From positions 62,001-126,000 of the forward strand of contig NZ_CABFKH010000002.1 in the NCBI RefSeq assembly GCF_901764975.1: DNA of 64,000 nt, in the 5' to 3' direction. The notes below the pieces were generated by a model. That model was not told where the DNA came from. It did no database searches and was given only the letters and a program-made list of their open reading frames with translations. Position 1 is the stretch's first letter. Each line of letters opens with the position of its first letter. The translations under genes and the position numbers were made by a program. This DNA comes from Actinobacillus indolicus. GTDB lineage: Bacteria; Pseudomonadota; Gammaproteobacteria; Enterobacterales; Pasteurellaceae. Shown here one piece after another: positions 18,819 to 30,514 of the stretch.

Positions 18819-20150
18819 ATGGTCATACTTAATTTAGCCGTCTTTGTAGGTATCTTATTTCTACTTGCGGCGATATTTAAACAAACTCAAAAATTAGGGC
18901 GTACTGTCTTTATTGGCTTATTATTAGGTCTTGCAAGCGGTGCGATTTTGCAAGCGTTTTACGAAAAACCCATTATTGATGCGACACTAGATTGGGTGAA
19001 TTTAGTTGGTAATGGTTATGTGCGTTTATTACAAATGATCGTCATGCCATTAGTCTTTATTTCCATTTTATCTGCGATTACTCGTCTTAATCAAGCAAGC
19101 TCACTTGGCAAAATTAGCTTTAGCGTATTGTCTGTGCTATTGGTAACAACGGCAATCTCTGCAGCAATTGGGATTGCAATGGTTTATTTATTTGATTTAT
19201 CGGCAGAAGGCTTAGTGGCTGGAGAGCGTGAACTAGCGGCACAAGCCAAAGTGGATGGTCGAGTAGAGCAAGTAAGCAGTATGACTGTACCCGCTATGCT
19301 TTTATCTTTCATTCCTCGCAATCCATTTGCAGAATTAACGGGGGCTAATCCCACTTCGATTATTAGTGTGGTGATTTTCTCTGCATTCCTTGGTGTTGCT
19401 GCATTAAGTTTAGGCAAAGAAGATAAAGCACTAGGCGATAGAATTGCTCAAGGTGTAGATACATTAAATAAACTTGTGATGCGTTTAGTCCGTTTCGTAA
19501 TTCGCTTAACGCCTTACGGTGTATTTGCGTTGATGATTAAAATGGGCGCAACATCACAATGGGCAGATATTGTAAACCTTGGTAATTTCATTATTGCTTC
19601 TTATGCCGCAATTATTTTAATGTTTATTATTCATGGTGTTCTATTATTCTTAGCTAAAATTAATCCGATTGATTATTATAAGAAAGTCATGCCAACGTTA
19701 AGTTTTGCCTTTAGCTCTCGCTCAAGTGCAGCAACATTACCGCTGAATATTGAAACGCAAACCAATAAATTAGGTAATAACAGCGTAATTGCTAACTTTT
19801 CCGCAACCTTTGGCGCTACCATTGGACAAAATGGTTGTGCAGGGATCTATCCTGCTATGTTAGCGGTTATGGTTGCTCCAACGGTGGGTGTAGATCCATT
19901 TAGTGTGCAATACATTGCAACATTAATCTTGATTGTCGCGATTTCTTCATTTGGTATCGCTGGTGTGGGTGGTGGTGCAACATTTGCTGCCATTGTGGTG
20001 CTTTCAGCATTAGATCTTCCTCTCGCATTAGTAGGCTTATTAATTTCCATTGAACCATTAATTGATATGGGACGTACAGCGTTGAACGTAAATGGTGCTA
20101 TGGTTGCTGGTACTTTAAGTAACAAGTTTCTCAAAGGGAATAATTCGTAA
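18819..20150 (+). CDS. tcyP: L-cystine symporter TcyP (DAACS family)
   Basis: 443-residue inner-membrane transporter closely matching E. coli TcyP (YdjN), which takes up L-cystine with cation symport. It has eight or more hydrophobic segments. The re-entrant serine-rich loop is seen as SFAFSSRSSAATLPLN (about 295-310), and the family block NGCAGIYPAMLAVMVAPTVG follows. A GGAGG ribosome site precedes ATG 18819. Other DAACS members carry glutamate or dicarboxylates, but the block VGNGYVRLLQMIVMPLVF and overall similarity favour cystine. Single-gene unit with its own terminator. Confidence 0.9.
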   Translation: MVILNLAVFVGILFLLAAIFKQTQKLGRTVFIGLLLGLASGAILQAFYEKPIIDATLDWVNLVGNGYVRLLQMIVMPLVFISILSAITRLNQASSLGKISFSVLSVLLVTTAISAAIGIAMVYLFDLSAEGLVAGERELAAQAKVDGRVEQVSSMTVPAMLLSFIPRNPFAELTGANPTSIISVVIFSAFLGVAALSLGKEDKALGDRIAQGVDTLNKLVMRLVRFVIRLTPYGVFALMIKMGATSQWADIVNLGNFIIASYAAIILMFIIHGVLLFLAKINPIDYYKKVMPTLSFAFSSRSSAATLPLNIETQTNKLGNNSVIANFSATFGATIGQNGCAGIYPAMLAVMVAPTVGVDPFSVQYIATLILIVAISSFGIAGVGGGATFAAIVVLSALDLPLALVGLLISIEPLIDMGRTALNVNGAMVAGTLSNKFLKGNNS

Positions 20151-20182
20151 AAAATTAGGTGAAACTCACCGCTTGTAACAAA

Positions 20183-20217
20183 AAAATAAGGCGAGAAATC
20201 TATCTCGCCTTATTTTT
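20183..20217. terminator. Bidirectional terminator between tcyP and asnS
   Basis: AATAAGGCGAGA / TCTCGCCTTATT, 12-bp perfect stem with T runs on both strands, between two convergent genes. Confidence 0.92.
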
Positions 20218-20232
20218 CATTTGTTGCTTTGA

Positions 20233-21636
20233 TTAGAAATTCGCATTACGCGGTGCGCGTGGGAATGGAATTACTTCACGGATATTCTGTAAACCTGTTA
20301 CATAGACGATTAAACGCTCAAAGCCTAAGCCAAAGCCTGAGTGTGGAACTGTACCGTAACGGCGTAAATCACGATACCACCAATAATCTTCTGGGTTTAA
20401 GCCCATTTCTACCATACGTTTATCTAACACATCTAAACGCTCTTCACGTTGTGAACCACCGATGATTTCACCGATTCCTGGCGCTAATACGTCCATTGCT
20501 GCCACAGTTTTACCATCATCATTTAAACGCATATAGAACGCTTTAATGTCTTTTGGATAGTTTTTCACGACTACTGGTGATTTGAAATATTCTTCTGCAA
20601 GGAAACGTTCGTGTTCAGAAGAGAGGTCAATACCCCATTCAACTGGGAACTCGAAGTTTTTACCCGATTTTAATAACACTTCAATCGCATCGGTATAATC
20701 AATTTGAGCGAAGTCTGAATTAATAAAGTTCTCTAAACGGCTGATTACCGTGTTATCAACGTGTTTCTCGAAGAATTTTAAGTCATCTTTACGTTCTTCA
20801 AGTACTGCACGGAACACATATTTCAACATATCTTCAGCCAGTTTTGCGTTATCTGCTAAAGTTGCAAACGCAAATTCAGGCTCAACCATCCAGAATTCTG
20901 CTAAGTGACGGGTGGTGTTTGAGTTTTCTGCACGGAATGTTGGACCAAACGTATAGACTTTGCTTAATGCGCAAGCATAGGTTTCGCCGTTTAACTGACC
21001 AGATACGGTTAAGAAAGATTCGCGACCAAAGAAATCTTGGCTGAAATCAACTTTGCCATCTTCACCACGCGGTAAATTTTCTAAATCTAAGGTAGAAACA
21101 CGGAACATTTCACCCGCACCTTCAGTATCTGAAGCGGTGATTAACGGCGTTGCAACCCAATAGAAACCTTGCTCGTGGAAGAAGCGGTGAATGGCCTGTG
21201 CTAAACAGTGACGCACACGCGCTACTGCACCGATTAAGTTTGTGCGTGGGCGTAAGTGAGCGACTTCACGTAAATATTCAATAGAGTGGCGTTTTGCAGC
21301 CATCGGATAAGTATCAGGATCTTCAACCCAACCCACGACTTCAACAGATTTTGCTTGTAATTCGACCGCTTGTCCTTCAGCTGGTGATTCTACAATCACA
21401 CCAGTAACAATCACAGAACAGCCTGCAGTTAAACGTAATACTTCATCTTGATAATTGCTTAAATCGTTATTGATAATGGCTTGAATAGGATCGAAACAAG
21501 AACCGTCATACACGGCTAAAAATGATAAACCCGCTTTTGAGTCGCGACGAGTGCGTACCCAACCACGTACAGCAACTTCTTCCCCTACGGCAACTTTGCC
21601 AGAAAGAATCTCTGAAATTGTTGGAAATTTGGACAT
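20233..21636 (-). CDS. asnS: Asparaginyl-tRNA synthetase
   Basis: 467-residue class II synthetase that charges tRNA-Asn, the length of the E. coli enzyme (466). The N-terminal OB-fold anticodon-binding domain ([16 protein letters not shown]) is followed by the catalytic core. Motif 2 lies around [22 protein letters not shown] and motif 3 ends [15 protein letters not shown] near the C-terminus. It is monocistronic and divergent from ppx. Confidence 0.97.
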   Translation of the reverse strand: MSKFPTISEILSGKVAVGEEVAVRGWVRTRRDSKAGLSFLAVYDGSCFDPIQAIINNDLSNYQDEVLRLTAGCSVIVTGVIVESPAEGQAVELQAKSVEVVGWVEDPDTYPMAAKRHSIEYLREVAHLRPRTNLIGAVARVRHCLAQAIHRFFHEQGFYWVATPLITASDTEGAGEMFRVSTLDLENLPRGEDGKVDFSQDFFGRESFLTVSGQLNGETYACALSKVYTFGPTFRAENSNTTRHLAEFWMVEPEFAFATLADNAKLAEDMLKYVFRAVLEERKDDLKFFEKHVDNTVISRLENFINSDFAQIDYTDAIEVLLKSGKNFEFPVEWGIDLSSEHERFLAEEYFKSPVVVKNYPKDIKAFYMRLNDDGKTVAAMDVLAPGIGEIIGGSQREERLDVLDKRMVEMGLNPEDYWWYRDLRRYGTVPHSGFGLGFERLIVYVTGLQNIREVIPFPRAPRNANF

Positions 21637-21842
21637 ATTTACCTCAAATGAATTGAAATTTATAAAATTTTCAGAAAAAAACGTTCGTTATTCTACTCGA
21701 AAAGTCATTCAAATCTAAGGAAATTTTAAGCTAATAAGGCATTATCGCTAGAATATACGCAAATTCTTATAATCTATTCCACTTTTTTGACAAAAAAATG
21801 CTAGAATTCAAGTGTTTTAGACTATTTTCCAAGGATTTCACC

Positions 21843-23348
21843 ATGTTTTCGGATAACCCTCAACCTCGAGAATTTGCCGCAATCGATCTCGGCTCAAATA
21901 GTTTCCATATGATTGTTGCTCGCATCGTCAATGGTTCTATTCAAATTTTATCTCGAATTAAACGTCGTGTGCGTTTAGCAGAGGGTTTAGATGAACATCG
22001 TCAATTAAACCAACAAGCGATAGATCGGGGTGTGGCTTGTTTAGCACTATTTGCAAAACGTTTAGAAGGTTTTGATCCTGAAAATGTGAAAGTTGTGGGT
22101 ACTTATACCTTACGTCGAGCGATCAATAATCAAGATTTTTTAGAGCAAGCAAAACAGGTTTTTCCTTTCCCGATTGAAATTATTACAGGGCAAGAAGAAG
22201 CTCGCCTTATCTATTCAGGTGTTAGTCATACACAACCAGAGAAAGGGCGTAAATTGGTTGTCGATATTGGTGGCGGTTCAACAGAAATGACGATTGGTGA
22301 TGATTTCACACCTATTCGGGCGGAAAGTCGCCACATGGGATGCGTAAGTTTTGCGAAGCGTTTTTTCCCTGAAGGTAAATTAAATGCAGAACGGTTTGAT
22401 CAAGCCTATCAAACCGCCATGGAAAAAATTGATGATCTGGCATGGGAGTACCGTGATTTAGGTTGGCAACATGTTTTAGGTTCATCAGGCACGATTAAAA
22501 CCGTTAGCAAAGTCTTAAGAGCGAATGGTTATCGAGATGGGTTAATTACAGAAAGCCGATTACAAATGTTAATTGAACGCTGTTTAGCCTTTGAGTCCTT
22601 AAATCAAATTCAATTAAAAGGGCTTCTTGAAGAACGCGCTGATGTGCTCGTGCCTGGCTTAGCAATTTTATTAGCACTTTTTCATACCTTCCATATTCAA
22701 GCGATGCGATATTCAGACGGCGCTTTGCGTGAAGGCATCTTATATGGTTCTGAATTACGCTTTCAAGTTGGAGATATTCGCCAACGTACTGCAGAAGCCT
22801 TAGTAGAGCAGTTTAATATCGATCAATCACAAGCAGAACGGGTTAAAGAAACGGCTTTACGTTTATTTGATCAAGTGACATCTTGGAAAAATAAGAAACA
22901 AATTTCTGAATTACGTGCCATTTTACAATGGGCAAGCTTGTTGCACGAAGTCGGAATTAGTATTAACCATAATGGCGTACACCGTCATTCATCCTATATT
23001 ATTGCTAACCGTGATTTACCGGGGTTTGATAGTGAAGAGCAAAATCTGCTAGCGACCTTATTGAGATTTCATCTTAAAAGTTTTAAACGCCACGACATTA
23101 AAAGTGCGAGCCGTTTCCAATATAGAGACATTTTAACGTTATTACGATTATTACGTTTAGCTGTGTTGCTTAATCGCTCTCGCCAAGCAACGAATGTTCC
23201 GAAAGAACTCACTTTATCTATTGATAATCAGAGATGGGCGCTGACTTTTGAAGAACATTTTTTAGTAAAAAACCCTTTGATTCAGGCAGATTTAGAAGAA
23301 GAACAAAAACTTTTATCACCGTTAAATTTAGAAATAGCATTTAGCTAA
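21843..23348 (+). CDS. ppx: Exopolyphosphatase
   Basis: 501-residue enzyme of the Ppx/GppA family that releases phosphate from polyphosphate ends. The ASKHA ATPase-fold motifs are visible: AAIDLGSNSFHM near residue 10 and VVDIGGGSTEM near 140. The C-terminal HD-like domain includes LLHEVGISINHNGVHRHSSYI. It fits E. coli Ppx (513 residues) better than GppA, although the two are paralogous. The start at 21843 is supported by AAGGA at 21831-21835. ppk is not adjacent, unlike in E. coli. Confidence 0.88.
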   Translation: MFSDNPQPREFAAIDLGSNSFHMIVARIVNGSIQILSRIKRRVRLAEGLDEHRQLNQQAIDRGVACLALFAKRLEGFDPENVKVVGTYTLRRAINNQDFLEQAKQVFPFPIEIITGQEEARLIYSGVSHTQPEKGRKLVVDIGGGSTEMTIGDDFTPIRAESRHMGCVSFAKRFFPEGKLNAERFDQAYQTAMEKIDDLAWEYRDLGWQHVLGSSGTIKTVSKVLRANGYRDGLITESRLQMLIERCLAFESLNQIQLKGLLEERADVLVPGLAILLALFHTFHIQAMRYSDGALREGILYGSELRFQVGDIRQRTAEALVEQFNIDQSQAERVKETALRLFDQVTSWKNKKQISELRAILQWASLLHEVGISINHNGVHRHSSYIIANRDLPGFDSEEQNLLATLLRFHLKSFKRHDIKSASRFQYRDILTLLRLLRLAVLLNRSRQATNVPKELTLSIDNQRWALTFEEHFLVKNPLIQADLEEEQKLLSPLNLEIAFS

Positions 23349-23353
23349 GATAC

Positions 23354-23394
23354 AAGCGGTCAGATTTGCAAAAGAATTTACAAATTGACCGCTT
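23354..23394 (+). terminator. Terminator between ppx and aspC, inverted uptake-signal pair
   Basis: AAGCGGTCAGATTTG at 23354-23368 pairs with CAAATTGACCGCTT at 23381-23394 with one bulge. It lies between two convergent genes, so it can serve both. Each arm is an uptake signal with the TTTG tail typical of the A. pleuropneumoniae-type signal. Confidence 0.75.
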
Positions 23395-23400
23395 ATTCAA

Positions 23401-24597
23401 TTAAAGCACTTTTACAATCGCTTCACATAATGCGTCGATATTATCTTCGGTAATACCTGCCACATTGATACGACCAGAACGCACCGCATAAATTGCAAAT
23501 TCATCACGTAAACGATCTACTTGTTCAGGGGTTAAGCCACTAAACGAGAACATACCGTTTTGTGCAATGATAAAATCGAAGTTTTGGGTTGCACCTTTCT
23601 CTTTTAACAATGCCACAAATTTTGCACGCATCTCTTTGATACGATTACGCATTTCAGCCAGTTCTTCAATCCAGTTAGCTTTTAATTGTGGATCAGCTAA
23701 TACTGTCGCAACGGCACTTGCCCCGTGTGAAGATGGGTTAGAGTAAAGCACACGAATAATTGATTTCACTTGGCTGAAGGCATTGTTTGCCACTTCTGCG
23801 TTATCTGCAACTAAGGTAAATGCTCCAACACGTTCGTTGTATAAACCAAAGTTTTTAGAGTAAGAGCTTGCCACTAACACTTCACGATGATTTTTCACGA
23901 AGGTGCGTAAGCCAAAGGCATCTTCTTCTAAGCCGTTTGCAAAGCCTTGATAAGCAAAGTCAAATAATGGCAACCAGCCTTTTTCCGCAGACATATTGGC
24001 TAAGGTTTGCCACTGTTCTGGGGTTGGGTCGATACCAGTCGGGTTATGACAGCAGCCGTGGAAAAGCACGACATCGCCTTTACCTGCTTGGCTTAAATCT
24101 GTAATAAGATTATCCCAGTCTAATGCTTTGGTTTCTTTGTTGTAGTAACGATATTCTTTGATATTGATACCCACTGCGTTGAAAATTGCATTGTGGTTTG
24201 GCCAAGTTGGGGTTGAAATCCATACGTTTTGTGTATTGGTTTGGCGTTTAACAAATTCTGCAGCAATGCGTAACGCTCCAGTACCGCCAAGGCTCTGTGC
24301 TGTTTTTGCACGGCCAGAGGTAATTACTTCCGCACCAGCCCCGAATAATAACTCTTGGGTTTGAGCATTGAAATCAGCAATACCGTCAATCGTTAAGTAA
24401 TTTTTGGTATTCTCTTTAGCCAGCAAACGCGTTTCTGCTTCTTTTACCGCTTTAACGATAGGCGTTTGCCCTTTCGCATCTTTATAAACCCCGATCCCTA
24501 AGTTGATTTTCTCAGGACGAGTTTCTGCTTTAAATGCTTCGCCTAAACCTAAAATTGGATCCGCTGGTGCTGCTTGAATGTGGTTAAACATTGACAT
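23401..24597 (-). CDS. aspC: Aspartate aminotransferase
   Basis: 398-residue PLP enzyme that exchanges amino groups between aspartate and 2-oxoglutarate. The PLP-lysine region is [16 protein letters not shown] (Lys near 247), with [13 protein letters not shown] and the substrate-binding Arg of [17 protein letters not shown]-type C-terminus ([11 protein letters not shown]). Length and sequence track E. coli AspC (396) rather than the more distant TyrB. GAGGAAA precedes the start codon. Divergent from accD. Confidence 0.94.
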   Translation of the reverse strand: MSMFNHIQAAPADPILGLGEAFKAETRPEKINLGIGVYKDAKGQTPIVKAVKEAETRLLAKENTKNYLTIDGIADFNAQTQELLFGAGAEVITSGRAKTAQSLGGTGALRIAAEFVKRQTNTQNVWISTPTWPNHNAIFNAVGINIKEYRYYNKETKALDWDNLITDLSQAGKGDVVLFHGCCHNPTGIDPTPEQWQTLANMSAEKGWLPLFDFAYQGFANGLEEDAFGLRTFVKNHREVLVASSYSKNFGLYNERVGAFTLVADNAEVANNAFSQVKSIIRVLYSNPSSHGASAVATVLADPQLKANWIEELAEMRNRIKEMRAKFVALLKEKGATQNFDFIIAQNGMFSFSGLTPEQVDRLRDEFAIYAVRSGRINVAGITEDNIDALCEAIVKVL

Positions 24598-24795
24598 AGT
24601 TTTCCTCTTAAGTGTGTTTGCAAATAGGTGGATTTATACGAGGATTTATACCTTTTGGCAAGTAGCAAGCGGTCATTTTTAGCAAATAATTTGCAAATTA
24701 TAAGATGTTAAACAGGTTAAACCTTTCAATATAGAAATTTTCTTGATTTTATGCTTTAATACGCCCAATTTTCTCAACACAATTAAGGTGTAACA

Positions 24796-25692
24796 ATGAG
24801 CTGGATTGAAAAAATTTTAGGAAAGACTTCTTCCTCATCATCAAACGGTAAATCAAAAATTCCAGAAGGCGTTTGGACAAAATGTACAAGCTGTGAACAG
24901 GTTCTTTATAGCGAAGAACTTAAACGCAATATGCAGGTTTGCCCGAAATGTGATCATCATATGCGTATTGATGCCCGTACACGTTTATTATCCCTTTTAG
25001 ACCAAGATACTGCGGAAGAATTGGCGGCAGAACTTGAACCACAAGATGTGTTGAAGTTTAAAGATCTGAAAAAATATAAAGATCGTTTAAGTGCGGCTCA
25101 AAAACAAACGGGTGAAAAAGACTCGTTCATCGTCATGTATGGCAAGTTGTATGATATGCCTGTGGTTGTTGCTTCCTTTAACTTTGAATTTATGGGCGGT
25201 TCAATGGGATCTGTTGTGGGGGCAAAATTTGTTCGTGCGGCAGAAAAAGCATTAAGCGAAAATATTCCGTTTATCTGTTTCTCTGCGTCAGGCGGCGCAC
25301 GTATGCAGGAAGCATTATTTTCATTAATGCAAATGGCAAAAACCAGTGCGGTGTTAGCCAAAATGAAAGAAAAAGGTGTGCCGTTTATCTCTGTGTTAAC
25401 AGACCCAACTTTAGGCGGTGTATCGGCAAGTTTGGCAATGTTAGGCGATATTAATATCGCAGAACCTAAAGCCTTGATCGGTTTTGCAGGCCCGCGTGTA
25501 ATTGAACAAACTGTGCGTGAAAAATTGCCTGAAGGCTTCCAACGTAGTGAGTTCTTAATGGAGAAAGGGGCGATTGATATGATCGTACATCGCAAAGAAA
25601 TGCGTGATACCCTTGCTCGTTTGCTTGCGAAAATTACCCATCAGCCAACCCCATTTAAAACGGGTGAGTTAGTTGAAGAAGTAGAAGCATAA
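24796..25692 (+). CDS. accD: Acetyl-CoA carboxylase carboxyltransferase beta subunit
   Basis: 298-residue subunit that transfers the carboxyl group from biotin to acetyl-CoA in the first step of fatty acid synthesis. The N-terminal four-Cys zinc finger is intact (CTSCEQ at about 32 and CPKCDHH at about 54). The crotonase-fold core contains [16 protein letters not shown] and [11 protein letters not shown]. It overlaps folC by its stop codon (TAATG), the same accD-folC order as in E. coli. Confidence 0.97.
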   Translation: MSWIEKILGKTSSSSSNGKSKIPEGVWTKCTSCEQVLYSEELKRNMQVCPKCDHHMRIDARTRLLSLLDQDTAEELAAELEPQDVLKFKDLKKYKDRLSAAQKQTGEKDSFIVMYGKLYDMPVVVASFNFEFMGGSMGSVVGAKFVRAAEKALSENIPFICFSASGGARMQEALFSLMQMAKTSAVLAKMKEKGVPFISVLTDPTLGGVSASLAMLGDINIAEPKALIGFAGPRVIEQTVREKLPEGFQRSEFLMEKGAIDMIVHRKEMRDTLARLLAKITHQPTPFKTGELVEEVEA

Positions 25693-26990
25693 TGAATACA
25701 TTAGTTTCACCAAAAGCCACGGATTCATTGGAAACGTGGCTTTCCTATTTAGAAAAAAGCCATTTCAAGCCGATTGATATGGGCTTGGAACGTATCCAAA
25801 AAGTGGCGGAAGGGTTAAATTTACTCAAGCCAGCCCCTTATGTAATTACCGTTGCGGGTACAAACGGCAAAGGTTCAACCTGCAAGTTGCTGGAAACGGC
25901 GTTATTAAAAGCAGGGTTAAAAGTCGGGGTTTATTCATCACCACACTTAATTCACTATAACGAACGTGTGCGTATTCAAGGACAAGCGGTTGGAAATGCC
26001 GATTTAATTGCAACATTTGATTATATTGAACAACATAAATCAGCGTCTTTAACCTATTTTGAGTTTGGCACTTTAGCGGCGTTAGATCTGTTCCGTAAGG
26101 CCAAGGTGGATGTCGCCATTTTGGAAGTGGGATTAGGCGGGCGTTTAGATGCCACTAACATTGTCGATCCTGATTTTGCGGTTATTACCTCGATTGACAT
26201 TGACCACATTGAGTTTTTAGGCGATAACCGTGAAGCGATAGGTCGTGAGAAAGCAGGCATTTTCCGTCCAAATATTCCCGTCGTTATCGGCGAGCCTGAT
26301 TGCCCACAGAGCATTTTGGATTATGCAAAAGAGTTGCAATGTCACGTTTTTAGACGAAATATAGATTGGACATTTTCAGCAGAATCTGACCGCTTGCAAT
26401 GGCAATCGAAAGCCAAATCTTTAACTGTTCCACTCCCTAAAATTCCACAACCAAACTGTGCTACAGCTTTAGCGGTTTTAACCCAATTACCTTTTGAACT
26501 CAGTGATGAAATCCTTGCTCAAGCAGTTGCAGAAGCGCAGATGACAGGGCGTTTTCAATTATTAGGCGAACAAGATTTTGCAAAATTTTCACGAAACAGA
26601 CCGCTTGCACAGGTGATTATTGATGTTGGGCATAACCCCCACGCAGCGCGTTATTTGGCTGATCGCCTTGCAGAATGGGTTCAACCTAACCGCAAAATAT
26701 ATGCCGTATTCAGTGCCTTAGTGGATAAAGATTTATCAGGTATCGTTGAGCCTTTGGAGCATTTAATTGACGAATGGCATTGCGCAGGGCTACAGGGTTA
26801 TCGAGGGCAGAGTGGTGCAGAAGTAAAAAATAAATTACTCACCGCCTTGCCCAATGCCAAAGCAATCGTCTATGAAAATGTCGTTGAGGCAAGTCAATTT
26901 CTCTTTGAAAAGGCTACTGCTCAAGATGTGATTTTAGTCTTCGGATCTTTCCATACTGCTGCAGATTTTGTGGTGTGGATAGAAAGATAA
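25692..26990 (+). CDS. folC: Bifunctional folylpolyglutamate/dihydrofolate synthase
   Basis: 432-residue ATP-dependent ligase that adds glutamate to dihydropteroate and to folates. A Mur-ligase-type P-loop is seen as VAGTNGKGSTCKLLE near residue 58, with the following conserved SPHLIHYNERVRI and VGLGGRLDATNI blocks and a C-terminal IIDVGHNPHAARYL. Translation is coupled to accD through a TAATG overlap. It is followed by a strong terminator. Confidence 0.95.
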   Translation: MNTLVSPKATDSLETWLSYLEKSHFKPIDMGLERIQKVAEGLNLLKPAPYVITVAGTNGKGSTCKLLETALLKAGLKVGVYSSPHLIHYNERVRIQGQAVGNADLIATFDYIEQHKSASLTYFEFGTLAALDLFRKAKVDVAILEVGLGGRLDATNIVDPDFAVITSIDIDHIEFLGDNREAIGREKAGIFRPNIPVVIGEPDCPQSILDYAKELQCHVFRRNIDWTFSAESDRLQWQSKAKSLTVPLPKIPQPNCATALAVLTQLPFELSDEILAQAVAEAQMTGRFQLLGEQDFAKFSRNRPLAQVIIDVGHNPHAARYLADRLAEWVQPNRKIYAVFSALVDKDLSGIVEPLEHLIDEWHCAGLQGYRGQSGAEVKNKLLTALPNAKAIVYENVVEASQFLFEKATAQDVILVFGSFHTAADFVVWIER

Positions 26991-27008
26991 CTGCTAAGGC
27001 GTAAAGTA

Positions 27009-27039
27009 AAAAAGAGTTGGGAAATTCCCAACTCTTTTT
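27009..27039. terminator. Bidirectional terminator between folC and pta
   Basis: AAAAAGAGTTGGGAA / TTCCCAACTCTTTTT form a near-continuous 15-bp palindrome with A and T runs on both sides, between convergent genes. Confidence 0.92.
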
Positions 27040-27059
27040 GTATCAGTAGAAAAATTTAC

Positions 27060-29195
27060 TTACTGTGTAGCCTGAATCGCTGTCAATGCAATGGTATAAA
27101 CAATGTCATCAACCAAAGCACCACGAGATAAATCGTTTACTGGTTTACGCATACCTTGTAGCATTGGACCGATAGAGACGAGATCCGCAGAACGTTGAAC
27201 CGCTTTATAGGTCGTATTACCTGTGTTCAAGTCTGGGAAGACGAATACGGTCGCTTTACCTGCAACAGGGGAGTTAGGCGCTTTAGAACGAGCCACATCT
27301 TCCATAATTGCCGCGTCGTATTGTAATGGGCCATCAATAATGAGGTCTGGGCGTTTTTCTTTCGCAATACGAGTTGCTTCAGCTACTTTTTCTACGTCTG
27401 CACCAGCACCAGAAGTTCCTGTTGAGTAAGAAATCATTGCAACACGAGGGTCGATACCGAATGATTTCGCTGATTCAGCCGATTGGATAGCGATTTCTGC
27501 TAATTGTTCAGCCGTTGGATCTGGGTTTACCGCACAGTCACCGTAAACAAGTACTTGATCTGGTAATAACATAAAGAACACAGATGAAATAATAGAGTTA
27601 CCTGGTGCTGTTTTGATAATTTGCATTGGTGGACGGATTGTATTTGCAGTCGTGTGAACCGCACCTGAAACTAAGCCATCTACTTCGTTTGCTTCTAACA
27701 TCATTGTACCAAGTACAACAGTATCTAAAAGCTGCTCACGAGCAACAACTTCAGTCATACCTTTGTTTTTACGCAATTCAACTAAACGTGCCACATAGTT
27801 TTCACGTACTTCAGCTGGATCAATAATGGTAATGCCCTTGCCTAAAACAACCCCTTGAGCTTCTGCAACACGCTGAACATCAGCAGGTGGCGCTAAAAGT
27901 ACACATTCTGCAATGCCACGTTCTGCACAGAGTGCTGCCGCTTTAACGGTACGAGGCTCATCACCTTCTGGCAATACGATACGTTTTTTCGCTTCACGCG
28001 CAAGTTCGGTTAATTGATAACGGAATGCAGCAGGGGAGAGGCGACGAGCGCGTACTGCGCCTTTAGAAATACCATCAATAAAGCCTGCATCGAATTGTTC
28101 AGATACATATTGTTTAATCGCATCAATACGTTCTTTATCATCAACCGGTACTTCAAGGCTAAAGCTTTGTAAGCTTAATGCCGTTTGCCATGTATTACCT
28201 TCTACACGGAAAATTGGTAAACCTGTTTCAAAGGCTTGTTGGCAAAGTTTAGCAATTTGGTTATCAATTTTATAACCACCCGTTAAAAGTAGCGCTGCAA
28301 TTTCTACACCATTCATTGCAGCAAGAGCCGCAGCAACAACCACATCTGGACGATCTGCTGATGCAACTAATAAGCTACCAGCTTTGAAGTGATCAACCAT
28401 ATTTGGTAAGCTTCTTGCACAGAATGTGACGCTACGAATACGGCGTTTTTGTACTTCGCCTTCATTGATAATTGCTGCACCTAAGTGTTTTGCAAGGTCA
28501 ATTGCACGCGTTGCAATTAAATCAGATTTCCATGCAACACAAGCAAGTAATTTGAGTGGGCTGTTTTTAAATAGATTTTCCATTTCAGCAATATTATTTG
28601 TGCTGTGTTGGAAAGAGTCGAAAATTTCAGTTAAATCTGGGCGTGTACGTCCTGATTCATCGACTGGTGCATTAAATTTATTAATAATGACACCCAATAA
28701 ATTTGGATTATCAAGACCACCAAATAGAGAAGCTGCTGCATCAATACGCTCTTTAAGCTGTGCTGGTTTATCTGCAGCTGGTGCTGCAACTAAAACGATT
28801 TCAGCATCTAATGCTTGTGCAATATCATAGTTAATGCTGTTTGCGTAAGAATTTTTACGAGTTGGAATTAAGCCTTCAATCACAATAATATCGCTGTTTT
28901 TAGCGAGTCTTTGATGACGCTCAACCACTTTTTCAAGTAATACATCGGTTTGGTTTTTCGCAATTAATGCTTCCGCTTCACTTAGCATAAATGGTGTACC
29001 TGTTTCGGTACTTTGTGAAAGGCGGATAATGGTTGTTGAACGGTCAAGAGTATCTTCACCGCTGATTGGTTGTGCAATCGGTTTTAAGAAACCTACTTTT
29101 GCCCCTTTTTGTTCAAGGGAGTGTACTAAGCCAAGACTAACGCTAGTTAAACCAACGCCAGTACTGATTGGAATTAAAATAATTGTTCTAGACAT
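27060..29195 (-). CDS. pta: Phosphate acetyltransferase
   Basis: 711-residue enzyme that converts acetyl-CoA and phosphate to acetyl phosphate. It is the long enterobacterial type. It has an N-terminal P-loop-like BioD-type domain ([13 protein letters not shown]), a central DRTGG domain (about 220-340) and a C-terminal catalytic PTA domain from about 390 ([34 protein letters not shown]). ATG 29195 (MSRTIILIP) matches the E. coli N-terminus; the 7-codon upstream extension is not supported. It lies downstream of ackA on the same strand, 119 bp apart, separated by a hairpin and an uptake-signal pair. Confidence 0.97.
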   Translation of the reverse strand: MSRTIILIPISTGVGLTSVSLGLVHSLEQKGAKVGFLKPIAQPISGEDTLDRSTTIIRLSQSTETGTPFMLSEAEALIAKNQTDVLLEKVVERHQRLAKNSDIIVIEGLIPTRKNSYANSINYDIAQALDAEIVLVAAPAADKPAQLKERIDAAASLFGGLDNPNLLGVIINKFNAPVDESGRTRPDLTEIFDSFQHSTNNIAEMENLFKNSPLKLLACVAWKSDLIATRAIDLAKHLGAAIINEGEVQKRRIRSVTFCARSLPNMVDHFKAGSLLVASADRPDVVVAAALAAMNGVEIAALLLTGGYKIDNQIAKLCQQAFETGLPIFRVEGNTWQTALSLQSFSLEVPVDDKERIDAIKQYVSEQFDAGFIDGISKGAVRARRLSPAAFRYQLTELAREAKKRIVLPEGDEPRTVKAAALCAERGIAECVLLAPPADVQRVAEAQGVVLGKGITIIDPAEVRENYVARLVELRKNKGMTEVVAREQLLDTVVLGTMMLEANEVDGLVSGAVHTTANTIRPPMQIIKTAPGNSIISSVFFMLLPDQVLVYGDCAVNPDPTAEQLAEIAIQSAESAKSFGIDPRVAMISYSTGTSGAGADVEKVAEATRIAKEKRPDLIIDGPLQYDAAIMEDVARSKAPNSPVAGKATVFVFPDLNTGNTTYKAVQRSADLVSIGPMLQGMRKPVNDLSRGALVDDIVYTIALTAIQATQ

Positions 29196-29287
29196 CTTTT
29201 CTTTCCATTGAAACAAGCGGGTAGATGATAAAAAAATTTTGCAAATTTAAGTAGAATCGAACCGCTTGTAATATGTTAAAAGTAAAG

Positions 29288-29307
29288 AACCTGCCAGTTG
29301 GCAGGTT
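29288..29307 (-). terminator. Hairpin after ackA, partial terminator or attenuator
   Basis: AACCTGCC / GGCAGGTT with a 4-nt loop lies 7 bp beyond the ackA stop codon; on the minus strand it is followed by a weakly T-rich run. Between it and pta (29213-29270) ACAAGCGG and ACCGCTTGT face each other as another uptake-signal pair. Whether ackA and pta are co-transcribed is therefore uncertain. Confidence 0.6.
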
Positions 29308-29314
29308 ACAGATA

Positions 29315-30514
29315 TTATAATGCTAAGCGAGCAGTATCTTGTGCGATAACAAGTTCTTCATTTGTTGGAATAACAAATGCACGGAATGCAGAATCTGTAG
29401 CCGTAATTTCGCCCGATTTACCAAAACGTGCCGCCATGTTTTTCTCGCTATCCACTTTAATACCGAACAGTTTTAAGTAATTTAAGGTTAATTCACGCAC
29501 AGGACCTGCGTTTTCACCGATACCACCCGTAAATACGATTGCATCTAAGTGATCGTCACCTAATGCAGCCATATATGAACCAATATATTTCGCTAAACGA
29601 TAGCAGAACACATCCATTGCACGTTTTGCTTCTGGGTGAGTAGAATAGTTATCTTCTGAATAACGGCAGTCGCTAGTTACTTCCGTTAAACCTAGTAAAC
29701 CTGATTTTTTCACTAATGTATCTTCAATTTCTTTTACAGACATACCTAACGTATTGTGCATAAAGAAAATGATCGCAGGGTCTAAGTCACCTGAACGAGT
29801 ACCCATCACCAAACCTTCCAATGGAGTGAAACCCATTGAAGTATCAATACATTGACCATTACGGATTGCAGCAACTGAAGCACCGTTACCTAAGTGACAC
29901 GTAATTACGTTCACTTTTGACGGCTCAACACCCACAACTTTAGCAACTTCACGGCTCACATAATAGTGGCTTGTACCGTGGAAACCATAACGACGTACGC
30001 CGTGTTCTTTATATAAAGAGTATGGAAGCGCATAGAGATAAGCATGTTCAGGCATTGTTTGGTGGAATGCTGTATCAAATACCGCAACGTTTTTCTCTTT
30101 TAATTCAGGGAATGCTTTGAATGCTTCTTCAATACCGATTAAGTGAGCAGGGTTGTGAAGTGGTGCAAATGCTGCAGCTTCTTTGATACCTGCAACCACT
30201 TCATCTGTAATAACGATAGATGAAGTATATTTTTCACCACCGTGAACGATACGGTGACCGATAGCACCAATGCTGTCTTTTAATTCTGCACTTAAAATGT
30301 TTTTCACGATATAGTTAAGTGCTTCACTGTGAGCTGCACCTGCACCTAAATCCGCTGCACCTTTCTCACCGTTTAATTTCCATTTAATACGAGCGTCAAC
30401 TAAATTAAAGTTTTCAGCTAAACCCGATAGTTTTTCATCACCAGAAACAGGATCAAGGATAGCGAATTTTAAAGATGAGCTACCACAGTTAAGAATAAGA
30501 ATATTTTTTGACAT
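29315..30514 (-). CDS. ackA: Acetate kinase
   Basis: 399-residue ASKHA-fold kinase that makes ATP and acetate from acetyl phosphate, the energy-yielding end of overflow and fermentative metabolism. N-terminal signature [15 protein letters not shown], catalytic region [17 protein letters not shown], and C-terminal [18 protein letters not shown] 30514 with an AGGTG ribosome site is preferred over the ATG 36 bp upstream. Usual order in E. coli is also ackA then pta. Confidence 0.97.
   Translation of the reverse strand: MSKNILILNCGSSSLKFAILDPVSGDEKLSGLAENFNLVDARIKWKLNGEKGAADLGAGAAHSEALNYIVKNILSAELKDSIGAIGHRIVHGGEKYTSSIVITDEVVAGIKEAAAFAPLHNPAHLIGIEEAFKAFPELKEKNVAVFDTAFHQTMPEHAYLYALPYSLYKEHGVRRYGFHGTSHYYVSREVAKVVGVEPSKVNVITCHLGNGASVAAIRNGQCIDTSMGFTPLEGLVMGTRSGDLDPAIIFFMHNTLGMSVKEIEDTLVKKSGLLGLTEVTSDCRYSEDNYSTHPEAKRAMDVFCYRLAKYIGSYMAALGDDHLDAIVFTGGIGENAGPVRELTLNYLKLFGIKVDSEKNMAARFGKSGEITATDSAFRAFVIPTNEELVIAQDTARLAL

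Noticed and set aside
25098-25595. 165-codon open frame opposite accD
   Set aside because: Antisense to a conserved gene, no ribosome site, low-complexity translation; a frame shadow.
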